49,928 nucleotides of DNA from Sphaerisporangium melleum (GTDB taxonomy: Bacteria; Actinomycetota; Actinomycetes; Streptosporangiales; Streptosporangiaceae), in contig NZ_BMNT01000020.1 in the NCBI RefSeq assembly GCF_014646695.1, positions 91,500 through 141,427 of the forward strand, given 5' to 3'. Of the stretch, positions 42,115-49,928 are shown in pieces (the stretch's first letter is position 1; each line of letters opens with the position of its first letter). Both the position numbers and the translations under genes were made by a program. The notes beneath the pieces were generated by a model. It saw nothing but the letters and a program-made list of their open reading frames with translations. It was not told the origin of the DNA and searched no databases.

Positions 42115-43181
42115 GCACCCTGACCGCCCTTCTGCTCGGTGTCGTGCTGCTCCTCGGCAACGGACTGTTCGTCGCGGCGGAGTTCGCCGTGGTCTCGGCC
42201 GGCCGGCACCGGCTGGAGGAGGCCGCCGTGGGCGGCGGCCGGCTGGCCAGGGCCGCCGGTCGCGCCGCGCTGCGCAACGGCCGCGAGCTGTCGCTCATGC
42301 TGGCCGGCGCGCAACTCGGCATCACGCTGTGCTCGCTCGGCCTGGCCATGGTCACCGAGCCCGCGATCGAGCACCTGCTGGAACCGGTGTTCGGACTCAC
42401 CGGTCTTCCGGAATCCGTCCGCGTCGGCCTCTCGTACGTCATCGCCCTGGCGGTCATCACGTTCCTGCACATGGTGGCGGGCGAGATGGCACCCAAGTCC
42501 TGGGCGCTGACCCACCCCGAGCGGGCCGCGATGAGCCTGGCCCTGCCGTTCCGCGGTTTCACCTGGATCGTGCGGCCGGTCCTCGCCGTACTGAACGGGC
42601 TTTCCAACGGCCTGCTGCGCGCCTTCGGCGTGCGGCCGCGCGACGAGCTCGCCACCGCCCGGACGCCGATGCAGCTCGCCATGCTGGTCGGCGAGTCGGC
42701 CCGCATGGGCCTGCTCGACCGGGATGAGCACGACCTGCTCACCAGCGCGCTGCGGGTCCAGTCGCAGCCGGTGGAGCGACTGATGGTGCCGATCGAGCGG
42801 GCCACGGCCGTGCCGGCCAGCGCGCCCCACGAGGCGGTGCGCCGCACCGCGGCGGCGACCGGGCACCTGCGCCTGCTGGTGAACGACGGCTCCGCCGGGA
42901 ACGTGCTCGGCGTCCTGCACGTCCGCGACGCCGTCCTGTCCCCGGCGAAGCGTCCGGAGGACCTCATGACGCCCGCTCCGCGCATCCCGGCGTCCACCAC
43001 CATCCCTGAGGCCGTGACGCGGCTCCAGGAGGCTCACGCCCATCTGGGGCTGGTCACCGAGCGGGACGGAGGGGTCACCGGCATGGTGAGCCTCAGCGAT
43101 CTCGTCGGCGAGCTGCTGAACACCCGCGCGGCAGGGGCGACCGGCCAGACCCGGCGTGCAAGCCCGCAGAAAGCCGTCTGA
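42111..43181 (+). CDS. CNNM-type membrane protein (hemolysin family), second copy
   Basis: This 356-residue paralogue is coupled to the first copy by ATGA. DUF21 is seen in GNGLFVAAEFAVVSAGRHRLEE and VAGEMAPKSWALTHPERAA. The CBS pair follows (LMVPIERATAVP, LGVLHVRDAVLSP). The CorC transport-associated domain is missing, so this copy is shorter. Tandem unequal pairs are common in actinobacteria and may form heteromers. Substrate is not shown by sequence. Confidence 0.92.
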   Translation: MSTLTALLLGVVLLLGNGLFVAAEFAVVSAGRHRLEEAAVGGGRLARAAGRAALRNGRELSLMLAGAQLGITLCSLGLAMVTEPAIEHLLEPVFGLTGLPESVRVGLSYVIALAVITFLHMVAGEMAPKSWALTHPERAAMSLALPFRGFTWIVRPVLAVLNGLSNGLLRAFGVRPRDELATARTPMQLAMLVGESARMGLLDRDEHDLLTSALRVQSQPVERLMVPIERATAVPASAPHEAVRRTAAATGHLRLLVNDGSAGNVLGVLHVRDAVLSPAKRPEDLMTPAPRIPASTTIPEAVTRLQEAHAHLGLVTERDGGVTGMVSLSDLVGELLNTRAAGATGQTRRASPQKAV

Positions 43182-43230
43182 AAGCCTGCGCGGCTAGAAC
43201 ATCAGGTGGGCCGGCCACAACGGACGTCAC

Positions 43231-43287
43231 ACAGGTTCGCCGGCGCCCGGCGGGACTCGCGTTCCGTCCGGGCGCCGGCGAACCTGT
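43231..43287. repeat. 20-bp-arm inverted repeat after the CNNM pair
   Basis: Arms 43231-43250 and 43268-43287 are exact complements with a 17-nt loop. It follows the CNNM stop by 50 bp and may be its terminator. It is the first of a series of stem-loops: TGCCTCC/GGAGGCA (about 43320-43352), GAACC-TTCG-GGGTTC, and GGGTTCC/GGAACCC (about 43505-43528). Confidence 0.7.
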
Positions 43288-43593
43288 TGATCGGATTCCT
43301 CGCGACGCGCGGGTGTCTTGTGCCTCCTGCGGGGTAACGCCCCTCGGGAGGCACCACCAGACCGCGAACCTTCGGGGTTCCCGGGGCGGGCTCCCAGCAC
43401 CACAGACGCCCGAAGGGACCACATATGACCGCATCAGGCGGTGCCGACGCGAATATCCGGCGGGAAGATTTTTTACCGTGTCCTGCCGGAGCGATGAGAT
43501 TCCCGGGTTCCCCCCTCGGGAGGAACCCGAAGACCGTCAAGGAAGAAGCCCGGCTCCGGCCGTACGAGGTGCGGGGGACGTCTTCCCGGACCA

Positions 43594-43800
43594 ATAAGAA
43601 GATCTCCAGCGAAGGAGTCCTGCTCCGGCCACAGGAGATCCTGGGGTTCCAGGGAGTGTCCTCCTGGAACGATAAGAAGGCCTCCACGGAAGGAGCTTTG
43701 CTCCGACCGAGAGAGGCCCGGGAGTTCCAGAGGGTGTCCCCCTGGATTAATAAGAAGATCTCCCGGGAGGGAGCTCCGCTCCGACCAGAGAGGATCAAAG
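43594..43800. repeat. 78-bp tandem array of hairpin units
   Basis: ATAAGAAG recurs at 43594, 43672 and 43750, exactly 78 bp apart. In each unit CTCC, GGAG and CTCC blocks sit at fixed positions (43604/43614/43623, and +78 and +156) with 6- and 5-nt spacers. A second stem, TTCCAG...CTGGAA, occurs at 43647-43669 and again at 43725-43746 with a compensated core. The third unit is cut off by the tRNA-Leu 3' end. An older, diverged unit may precede at about 43530. The long frames across it read antisense through the tRNA, so it is treated as non-coding. Confidence 0.8.
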
Positions 43801-43883
43801 TGGGCGAGGAGGGATTTGAACCCTCACATCCTTTCGGACACACGGACCTGAACCGTGCGCGTCTGCCGTTCCGCCACTCGCCC
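43801..43883 (-). tRNA. tRNA-Leu(CAG)
   Basis: This 83-nt class II tRNA has acceptor GGGCGAG paired with CTCGCCC and discriminator A. The anticodon stem is CACGG/CCGTG with loop TTCAGGT (anticodon CAG). A variable arm and a T arm with GTTCAAATC complete it. CCA is not encoded. The hairpin array begins immediately past its 3' end. Confidence 0.96.
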
Positions 43884-43975
43884 TTGCTGAGTGCGCTCAA
43901 AGGCTAGCACGGATCCGTGCATGCCACCGAACCCGGATACGATCCTCCTAGACGATGGAGGAAGGGAGGTACCCG

Positions 43976-44716
43976 GTGGGAGTCCTTCAGCGCTTCGAGC
44001 GGAGGCTCGAAGGCTTGGTTGAGGGGGCCTTTGCGCGGGCGTTCAAATCTGACCTTCAGCCGGTCGAGGTCGCCAGCGCAGTGCAGCGCGAGATGGACGA
44101 GCGCGCCGCGATCGTGGCTCAGGGCCGCACGCTCGTGCCGAACGACTTCGTGGTGGAGCTGTCCACGACCGACAGCGAGCGGCTCGAGGTGTACGCCGAC
44201 AGCATCGGTCACGAGCTCGCCAACCTCGCCAGGGAGTACGCCAAGGAACAGGGGTACTCCTTCGTGGGACCTGTCCGGGTGCGCTTCGAGACCGCCGATG
44301 ACCTCGCCGTGGGCCTGTTCCGCATCCGCTCGGGGGTGATCAGGGGCGCGACGGTCGAGCAGGACGAGATCCGCCAGCCCGTCAGCGATCTGCCGCCGAG
44401 CAAGCCGAGCGCGTTCGCCGGTCGTCCGCGTCTGCTGGTGTCCACCCAGGACGATCCGCAGGGTCAGCGCTCCTTCGAGCTGACGACCCCGGTGACGCTC
44501 CTCGGGCGGGGCACCGATTGCGATCTCCGCCTCGTCGATCCGGGCGTCTCGCGGCACCACGCCGAGCTCAGGGTCGAGGGGCCGACGGTCGCCCTGGTCG
44601 ACCTCGGCTCCACCAACGGCACTTTCGTCAACGGCCAGCCGGTTCGCCGGATCGAGCTCCAGGACGGCACCCGGGTGACCCTCGGGCGCACGACCCTGGT
44701 GTTCCGGCGCGATTGA
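43976..44716 (+). CDS. fhaA: FhaA: DUF3662 and FHA domain protein
   Basis: The protein has 246 residues from GTG 43976, with GGGAGGT upstream. The N-terminal DUF3662 domain has FERRLEGLVEGAFARAFKSD and VEVASAVQREMDERA. A short linker (about 125-145) is followed by the FHA domain with LLGRGTDCDLRLVD, SRHHAEL and LGSTNGTFVNG, the phosphothreonine-binding residues. In mycobacteria FhaA binds phosphorylated MviN and tempers peptidoglycan synthesis. It leads the conserved operon. Confidence 0.95.
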   Translation: MGVLQRFERRLEGLVEGAFARAFKSDLQPVEVASAVQREMDERAAIVAQGRTLVPNDFVVELSTTDSERLEVYADSIGHELANLAREYAKEQGYSFVGPVRVRFETADDLAVGLFRIRSGVIRGATVEQDEIRQPVSDLPPSKPSAFAGRPRLLVSTQDDPQGQRSFELTTPVTLLGRGTDCDLRLVDPGVSRHHAELRVEGPTVALVDLGSTNGTFVNGQPVRRIELQDGTRVTLGRTTLVFRRD

Positions 44717-44733
44717 GGGTAGACAGACGGTCC

Positions 44734-45201
44734 ATGTCCGAGCTCACTCTGCTGCTGATCCGGCTCGCGTTCCTCGCGGTGCTGTGGTTCTTTGTGATTG
44801 CCGCGGTGGGAGTGATCCGGACAGACTTGTTCGGATCGAACTCTCCCGCCCCGGCGGCCGCACGCAAGCCTGCCAAACCCGCACGTCAGCCTGCCAAGCC
44901 GAAGAAGGGGGAGCCGAAACAACTGGTCGTTACGGGTGGTCCCCTCCAAGGAACCATCATCAACCTCACGGAGACGCCAATCACTATCGGCCGGGCGAAT
45001 GACGCCACGCTCGTTCTCAGCGACGATTACGCTTCCAGCCGGCACGCCCGGCTGTTCCCCCAGGACGGTCAGTGGATCGTGGAAGACCTCGGCTCGACCA
45101 ACGGCACCTATCTCGACCGCTCCAAAGTGACCCGCCCGACTCCGGTGCATCTCGGCCAGCCGATCCGCATCGGTAAAACCGTCATCGAATTGCGCAAATG
45201 A
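44734..45201 (+). CDS. fhaB: FhaB/FipA: membrane-anchored FHA protein
   Basis: The protein has 155 residues from ATG 44734. One membrane helix (LLLIRLAFLAVLWFFVIAAVG, 5-27) and a Pro/Lys linker lead to an FHA domain with TIGRANDATLVLSDDY, SSRHARL and LGSTNGTYLDRSKV. It recruits phosphorylated division proteins such as FtsZ and FtsQ in mycobacteria. It starts 17 bp after fhaA and overlaps pstP as ATGA. Confidence 0.95.
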   Translation: MSELTLLLIRLAFLAVLWFFVIAAVGVIRTDLFGSNSPAPAAARKPAKPARQPAKPKKGEPKQLVVTGGPLQGTIINLTETPITIGRANDATLVLSDDYASSRHARLFPQDGQWIVEDLGSTNGTYLDRSKVTRPTPVHLGQPIRIGKTVIELRK

Positions 45202-46499
45202 CAATCGCACTCCGCTACGCCGCCCGCTCGGACGTCGGCCTCCTCCGCGAAGGAAACGAGGACTCGGCGTACGCGAGCCCGCGCCTGCTCGCCGTCGCAG
45301 ACGGCATGGGTGGGCACGCTCACGGTGAGGTGGCCAGTTCGGTCGCCATCACCGCCATGTCGTCCCTCGACAGGGACGCCTCCGGGGGGGACCTGCTCAG
45401 CGCCATCGAGGCCGCGGTGCGCGATGCCAATCGCAAGCTGCACGAGATGGTCGGCCGTGATCCCAGCCTCAAAGGCATGGGCACCACTCTCACGGCCATG
45501 CTGTGGTCGGGCACCCGCGTCGCCCTCGTCCATGTCGGCGACTCCCGCGCCTATCTGCTCCGCAACGGTGAGCTCTACCAGATCACGCACGATCACACTC
45601 TCGTGCAGTCGCTGGTCGACGACGGGCGGATCACTCAGGAGGAGGCCGCGAGCCATCCGCAGCGTTCGATCCTGCTGCGCGCGCTCGACGGCAGCGGCGA
45701 GGTCGACCCCGACCTGTCGCTGCGCGAGGCGCAGGTCAACGACCGCTACCTGCTGTGTTCCGACGGCCTGTCCAGCGTGGTCAGCGCCGAGACCCTGCAC
45801 CACACCCTGACCACGGTCGAGGAGCCTGACGCGGTGGTCAGGCAGCTCATCGACCTGGCCAACCGTGGCGGTGGCCCCGACAACATCACCTGCATCGTCG
45901 CCGACGTCGTCGAGATCGAAGAGGGCCAGGTCGTGGCGGGCGACGCCGCGGTCGTGGGCGCGGCCGGGTCGAACCGCCTGCGTTCCCAGCCTCCCGACAC
46001 GCCGGCGGGACGCGCGTCCACGATCACCGCTCCCCAGCCCGTGATCGTGGACGACGACCTGGACGACGAGCCCGCGGGCGGCCCGGCGGCGAGCGCCGCG
46101 GCCGCCCCGCGGCGTATCAGGCGCCGCCGGGCGTGGCCGATGGCCGTGGGGGTCGTCGGGCTTCTGGTGGTGGTCGTGGGTGGCGGCGGCTACTTCGGGT
46201 ACCGCTGGACTCAGGATCAGTACTACGTCGGCGCCAAGGGCGACGAGCTAGTCTTGTTCCGTGGGGTCGACACCAGCCTCGGACCGATCCAACTGAATTC
46301 CGTCGCGCAGAGCACCGGCCTGCTGGTCTCCTCCATCCCCGAACCGGAGCGCGACCAGGTGAAGCGGGGCATTCCGGTGGCCGACCTCAAGGCCGGACAG
46401 ACGAAGATCAACGACTTGAAGGCCAAGTCGGGCGGCGACCAGAAGGACCAGCCGACCTCGCAGCCTTCCGCTTCCCCTAGCGCCACGGAGTCCTCGTAA
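45198..46499 (+). CDS. pstP: PP2C serine/threonine phosphatase PstP
   Basis: This 433-residue protein's catalytic domain (1-235) has the PP2C motifs REGNEDSAYA, ADGMGGH, VHVGDSRAYL, CSDGLSS and GGPDNITCIVAD, supplying the metal-binding Asp residues. A linker and one membrane helix (about 312-335, AVGVVGLLVVVVGGGGYFGY) lead to a small outer domain and Ser/Pro tail. It reverses phosphorylation by the operon's kinase. The stop is directly followed by rodA. Confidence 0.97.
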   Translation: MTIALRYAARSDVGLLREGNEDSAYASPRLLAVADGMGGHAHGEVASSVAITAMSSLDRDASGGDLLSAIEAAVRDANRKLHEMVGRDPSLKGMGTTLTAMLWSGTRVALVHVGDSRAYLLRNGELYQITHDHTLVQSLVDDGRITQEEAASHPQRSILLRALDGSGEVDPDLSLREAQVNDRYLLCSDGLSSVVSAETLHHTLTTVEEPDAVVRQLIDLANRGGGPDNITCIVADVVEIEEGQVVAGDAAVVGAAGSNRLRSQPPDTPAGRASTITAPQPVIVDDDLDDEPAGGPAASAAAAPRRIRRRRAWPMAVGVVGLLVVVVGGGGYFGYRWTQDQYYVGAKGDELVLFRGVDTSLGPIQLNSVAQSTGLLVSSIPEPERDQVKRGIPVADLKAGQTKINDLKAKSGGDQKDQPTSQPSASPSATESS

Positions 46500-47879
46500 G
46501 TGAGTAATGCCGTAGACGTCGCGGCCGTCCCCATGACCGCCAAGCGGCGCGGGGCTCAGCTGGTCATGCTCGCCTTCGCCGTCGCCATCGTCATGGTCGC
46601 CTACGCCAACGTCGGGCTGGGGATCAACGGCCAGGTCCCGGCGGGCATGCTGGCCTACGGTCTCGGGCTCGGCGGGCTCATGCTGGCGGCCTACTTCGTG
46701 CTCGCCAGGTTCGCCCCGTGGGCCGACCCGCTGATCCTGCCGCTGGTGACGCTGGTCAACGGCATCGGCCTGGTGATGATCTACCGCATCGAGCTGTCCG
46801 GTCAGCCCGGAGCGTCCGCCGGCAACCAGCTCTTCTGGACCGCGGTCGGTGTCGTCATGTTCTCCGCCACGCTGATCGTGCTGCGCGACCATCGCGCCCT
46901 GCAGCGCATGACCTACACCGCGGGGTTCGTGGGGCTCGCTCTGCTCATCCTGCCTCTGGTGCCCTTCCTGGGCCGCGAGATCAACGGTGCGCGCATCTGG
47001 GTCGGCATCGGCGGTTTCTCCATCCAGCCGGGCGAGTTCGCCAAGCTGGCCCTGGTCGTGTTCTTCGCCGGCTACCTGGTCGCCAAGCGGGACGTGCTGG
47101 CCCTTGCCGGGCGCCGCCTGCTGTTCATCGACCTTCCCCGCGCCCGCGACCTCGGCCCGGTGCTCATCACCTGGGGGGTCAGCGTCGGTGTCCTGGTCTT
47201 CGAGAAGGACCTCGGCACCTCGCTGCTGCTGTTCGGCGCGTTCATCGCGATGCTCTACATCGCCACGCAGCGCACCTCGTGGGTGCTGATCGGCATCCTG
47301 CTGTTCGTCGGCGGCGCGCTGGCCGCCGGACAGGTCTTCGACCACGTGCAGAACCGCTTCCAGGTGTTCCTCGACCCGAGCGATCCGGCGCTGTACGACA
47401 AGATCGGCGGCAGCTTCCAGCTCCTGCAGGGGCTGTTCGCGTTCGGCTCGGGCGGCATCCTCGGCACCGGCCTCGGCCAGGGCCACCCGCGGGAGATCCC
47501 GCTGTCGTTCTCGGACTTCATCTTCGCCGCGACCGGCGAGGAGCTGGGCCTGACCGGGCTGATGGCCCTGCTCATGGTCTACGCGCTGATCGTCGAGCGG
47601 GGGCTGCGCACCTCCATCGCGGCCCGCGACCCGTTCAGCAAGCTGCTGGCGGGCGGCCTGTCGTTCATCCTCGCGTGGCAGGTCTTCATCATCGTCGGGG
47701 GCGTGACCAACCTGATCCCGCTGACCGGCCTGGTCACGCCGTTCATGTCCCAGGGCGGCTCGGCCGTCCTGGCCAACTGGATCCTGATCGCACTGCTGGT
47801 GCGCATGTCGGACGCGGCGCGCCGGCCGCCGCCGCAGGCGATCCAGGACGAAGGACTGACACAGGTGTTCCAACGATGA
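46500..47879 (+). CDS. rodA: RodA/FtsW-family peptidoglycan glycosyltransferase (SEDS)
   Basis: The protein has 459 residues from GTG 46500, immediately after the pstP stop. Ten membrane helices are seen. Conserved SEDS segments are INGARIWVGIGGFSIQPGEFAKL, FEKDLGTSLLLFGAFI, and FIFAATGEELGL with its catalytic Glu/Asp neighbourhood, then PFMSQGGSAVLANW. It polymerises lipid II at sites of wall elongation or division together with the class B PBP encoded next (ATGA overlap). Confidence 0.95.
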   Translation: MSNAVDVAAVPMTAKRRGAQLVMLAFAVAIVMVAYANVGLGINGQVPAGMLAYGLGLGGLMLAAYFVLARFAPWADPLILPLVTLVNGIGLVMIYRIELSGQPGASAGNQLFWTAVGVVMFSATLIVLRDHRALQRMTYTAGFVGLALLILPLVPFLGREINGARIWVGIGGFSIQPGEFAKLALVVFFAGYLVAKRDVLALAGRRLLFIDLPRARDLGPVLITWGVSVGVLVFEKDLGTSLLLFGAFIAMLYIATQRTSWVLIGILLFVGGALAAGQVFDHVQNRFQVFLDPSDPALYDKIGGSFQLLQGLFAFGSGGILGTGLGQGHPREIPLSFSDFIFAATGEELGLTGLMALLMVYALIVERGLRTSIAARDPFSKLLAGGLSFILAWQVFIIVGGVTNLIPLTGLVTPFMSQGGSAVLANWILIALLVRMSDAARRPPPQAIQDEGLTQVFQR

Positions 47880-49330
47880 ACGGCACGCTCAAGAAGGCCG
47901 CGATCGCCTGTCTGCTGATGTTCGGCCTGTTGATGATCAACATCAACTACGTCCAGGCCGTCAAGGCGGACGAGCTGCGTACCGACAGCCGTAACCAGCG
48001 CAGCTTCTTCGCGCGCTACGAGAGCGAGCGCGGCCTGATCACCGCGGGCGGCGAGACGCTGGTCAAGTCGGTCGACACCGGCAGGGAGAAGACCTTCCGC
48101 TTCCAGCGCAAGTACACCGACGGCCCGGTGTACGCGCCGGTCATCGGGTTCTTCGCCCCCGAGAGCGAGCGCGGCATCGAGGGCACCGAGAACCAGTACC
48201 TCAACGGCACCCACCCCGATCTGTTCGTCCGCCGCACCGTGGACATGGTCACCAGCAAGCCGCTGCGCGGCGCGTCGGTCGACCTGACCCTGGTGCCCAA
48301 GGCGCAGAAGGTCGCCTACCAGGACATGCAGCGCAGCGGTAAGCGCGGCGCCGTGGTGGCGCTCGACCCCAAGACCGGAGCGGTGCTGACCATGGTGTCG
48401 GTGCCGAGCTTCGACCCCAACCCGATCGCCGTGCCGGACCGCGCCAAGGCCGCCCGGGCGTACAACAAGCTGGACGCCGACGACAACGAGCCGCTGATCA
48501 ACCGGGCCACGCAGAAGACCTACGCCCCCGGCTCGACGTTCAAGGTGGTCACCTCCGCGGCCTATCTCAGCGAGGACGGATCGCGCGACGTCAACACCAC
48601 CGTGGACGCGCCGGACGTCCTGCCGCTGCCGGGCACCACGATCGTCCTGCGCAACTATCACGGCGAGTCCTGCGGCGGCCGGGCCACCCTCATCGACGCG
48701 CTGACGATCTCGTGCAACACCGCGTTCGGCACCATGGCCCTGGAGATGGGCTACGACAAGCTCCAGGAGCAGGCGGCGAAGTTCGGCGTCGGCCAGGAGC
48801 TCAGCATCCCGCTGGGCGTCGTCAAGAGCGACATCGGCAAGGACGAGGGCAAGGCCGCGCTGACGCAGACCGCCATCGGGCAGCGCAGCAACCAGATGAC
48901 CCCGCTGCAGATGGCGATGGTGGCCGCCGCGGTGGGCAACGAGGGCAAGGTCATGAAGCCCTACCTCGTCAACAAGATCGTCACCCCGGACGGCGACGAG
49001 ATCGAGACCGCCCGCCCCGAGGAGCTCGACGAGGCGGTGACCCCGGACGTCGCCGACAAGTTGCGGCAGATGATGGTCAGCGTGGTGCAGAACGGCACCG
49101 GCACGGCGGCCCAGCTCCCGGGCATCACCGTGGCCGGCAAGACCGGCACCGCCGAGACCGCCAAGGGCGCCGCCTCGCACGCGTGGTTCATCTCCTTCGC
49201 CCCGGCCGAGGATCCCAAGGTCGCCGTGGCGGTGTTCGTCGAGTCGGGCAGCGCGGGCAACGACGCCACCGGCGGCGCCGTGGCCGCGCCGATCGCGCAC
49301 GACGTGATGCAGGCGGTGCTCGGGAAGTGA
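47876..49330 (+). CDS. pbpA: class B penicillin-binding protein PbpA
   Basis: This 484-residue protein has a membrane anchor (IACLLMFGLLMININYV, about 10-26) and a short dimerisation domain. The transpeptidase domain has the motifs APGSTFKVV (SxxK), ISCNTAFG (SxN) and AGKTGTAE (KTG). It cross-links the strands made by RodA outside the membrane. It matches the PbpA/PBPA type usual in this actinobacterial operon. It overlaps rodA (ATGA) and the kinase (GTGA). Confidence 0.97.
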   Translation: MNGTLKKAAIACLLMFGLLMININYVQAVKADELRTDSRNQRSFFARYESERGLITAGGETLVKSVDTGREKTFRFQRKYTDGPVYAPVIGFFAPESERGIEGTENQYLNGTHPDLFVRRTVDMVTSKPLRGASVDLTLVPKAQKVAYQDMQRSGKRGAVVALDPKTGAVLTMVSVPSFDPNPIAVPDRAKAARAYNKLDADDNEPLINRATQKTYAPGSTFKVVTSAAYLSEDGSRDVNTTVDAPDVLPLPGTTIVLRNYHGESCGGRATLIDALTISCNTAFGTMALEMGYDKLQEQAAKFGVGQELSIPLGVVKSDIGKDEGKAALTQTAIGQRSNQMTPLQMAMVAAAVGNEGKVMKPYLVNKIVTPDGDEIETARPEELDEAVTPDVADKLRQMMVSVVQNGTGTAAQLPGITVAGKTGTAETAKGAASHAWFISFAPAEDPKVAVAVFVESGSAGNDATGGAVAAPIAHDVMQAVLGK

Positions 49331-49928
49331 GTTTCGCCGACCGGGTGCTCAACGACCGCTACCGGCTGACCGGGCGCATCGCCGCCGGCGGCATGGGAGA
49401 GGTCTGGCGTGCCACCGACCGGCTGCTCGGCCGGGACGTCGCGGTCAAGCTGCTGCGCCGGCACGTGGCCGCCGACCCGGAGTTCCGCGAGCGCTTCCGC
49501 AACGAGGCGCGCTTCACCGCGGCCCTGGCCGACCCCCGCATCGCCCAGGTCTTCGACTACGGCGAGCAGGACGACCTGGCCTTTCTGGTGATGGAGCTGG
49601 TGACCGGCGAGCCGCTGTCGGCGATCATCGGCCGCAACGGGACGCTCAGCGCCGAGGTGACCCTCGACGTGATCGGCCAGACCGCGCTGGCCCTGCACAC
49701 CGCCCACCGGGCCGGCATCATCCACCGGGACGTCAAGCCGGGCAACCTGCTGGTCACCGAGGCCGGTCAGATCAAGGTCACCGACTTCGGCATCGCCCGC
49801 GCCCTGGAGGGCGCCCGCATGACGATGACCGGCACCGTGCTCGGCACCGCGCAGTACGTCAGCCCCGAGCAGGCGTCCGGCAGCACGCTCACGCCCGCCA
49901 CCGACCTGTACTCCCTGGGTGTGGTGGC
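49327..49928 (+). CDS. serine/threonine protein kinase (PknA/PknB type), truncated by window edge
   Basis: GTG 49327 overlaps the pbpA stop. The visible 200 residues cover most of the kinase domain: GGMGEVWRATD (Gly loop), DVAVKLLRRH (Lys), IIHRDVKPGNLLV (catalytic loop), VTDFGIARA (DFG), MTMTGTVLGTAQYVSPEQ (activation loop with Thr targets) and ATDLYSLGVV. PASTA repeats or the membrane helix, if present, lie beyond the window, so pknA versus pknB cannot be settled. It phosphorylates division and wall proteins read by the FHA proteins. Confidence 0.95.
   Translation, partial: MSFADRVLNDRYRLTGRIAAGGMGEVWRATDRLLGRDVAVKLLRRHVAADPEFRERFRNEARFTAALADPRIAQVFDYGEQDDLAFLVMELVTGEPLSAIIGRNGTLSAEVTLDVIGQTALALHTAHRAGIIHRDVKPGNLLVTEAGQIKVTDFGIARALEGARMTMTGTVLGTAQYVSPEQASGSTLTPATDLYSLGVV

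Noticed and set aside
43231-43287. Transposon terminal repeat
   Set aside because: The inverted repeat is a single stem-loop with only 17 nt between arms and no transposase or target duplication. A terminator is more likely.
43594-43800. CRISPR array
   Set aside because: Only three units at 78 bp with related, not unique, intervening sequence and no cas genes nearby.
43202-43907. Long open frames on both strands across the repeat array
   Set aside because: They run antisense or sense through tRNA-Leu and owe their length to repeats in multiples of three. No ribosome site or domain supports them.

Overview
This window is high-GC actinomycete chromosome, most likely from the order Streptosporangiales. 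That placement is an inference from codon use, gene families and gene order, not from a search. Supporting signs are the frequent GTG starts, the four-base ATGA/GTGA gene overlaps, the actinobacterial proteasome activator Bpa, and the conserved fhaA-fhaB-pstP-rodA-pbpA-kinase cluster. Almost all of the window reads as core chromosome, with a decayed accessory patch at the left edge.

Left edge (1-2350): a truncated gene end, a carboxymuconolactone-decarboxylase-like gene, a scrap of an MFS transporter, about 1 kb without an intact gene, and a frameshifted tyrosine-integrase remnant. The integrase abuts the 3' end of tRNA-Ser(GCT), the usual footprint of an old integrative element. Next come a compact cluster of four DnaA-box-like 9-mers (2682-2728) and a divergent YceI/MarR pair with a palindromic operator.

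4.1-10.8 kb: an ECF sigma factor faces a cysteine-rich protein and a MauE-type redox membrane protein. Then comes an AAA+ ATPase with a C-terminal winged helix, flanked on both sides by paired CTAG-like half-sites. It is followed by a LexA-like box, an M15 peptidase lipoprotein, a Nudix-NYN fusion and a probable IS200/IS605 3'-end relic.

10.8-22.5 kb: a permease and its TIGR03943 partner, tRNA-Ser(TGA), an EspI/MinD-like ATPase with Gly-Phe-Gly repeats, quinone oxidoreductase, Bpa, a HAD phosphatase and a cold-shock protein. A leftward operon follows: GT87 transferase, DUF4446 protein, pheA, serS. Two serine tRNAs and serS therefore lie within 18 kb.

22.5-43.2 kb: envelope and signalling genes. 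They include a phosphatase-like polytopic membrane protein whose 3' end overlaps an MptB-like/GT2 operon, STAS and RsbW-like regulators, a two-component system, arginine deiminase, a PAS-GAF-PAS kinase and an alkyltransferase. Further on are a TPP-riboswitch-controlled CytX transporter, rhodanese, an Fpg/Nei glycosylase, an LCP ligase and two CNNM/CorC membrane proteins.

43.2-49.9 kb: a highly structured non-coding stretch holds a 78-bp tandem hairpin array ending exactly at tRNA-Leu(CAG). It leads into the Ser/Thr-phosphorylation and cell-wall-elongation operon fhaA-fhaB-pstP-rodA-pbpA-kinase, which runs off the right end. The kinase and PstP phosphatase set the phosphorylation state read by the FHA proteins, which tune RodA/PbpA peptidoglycan synthesis.
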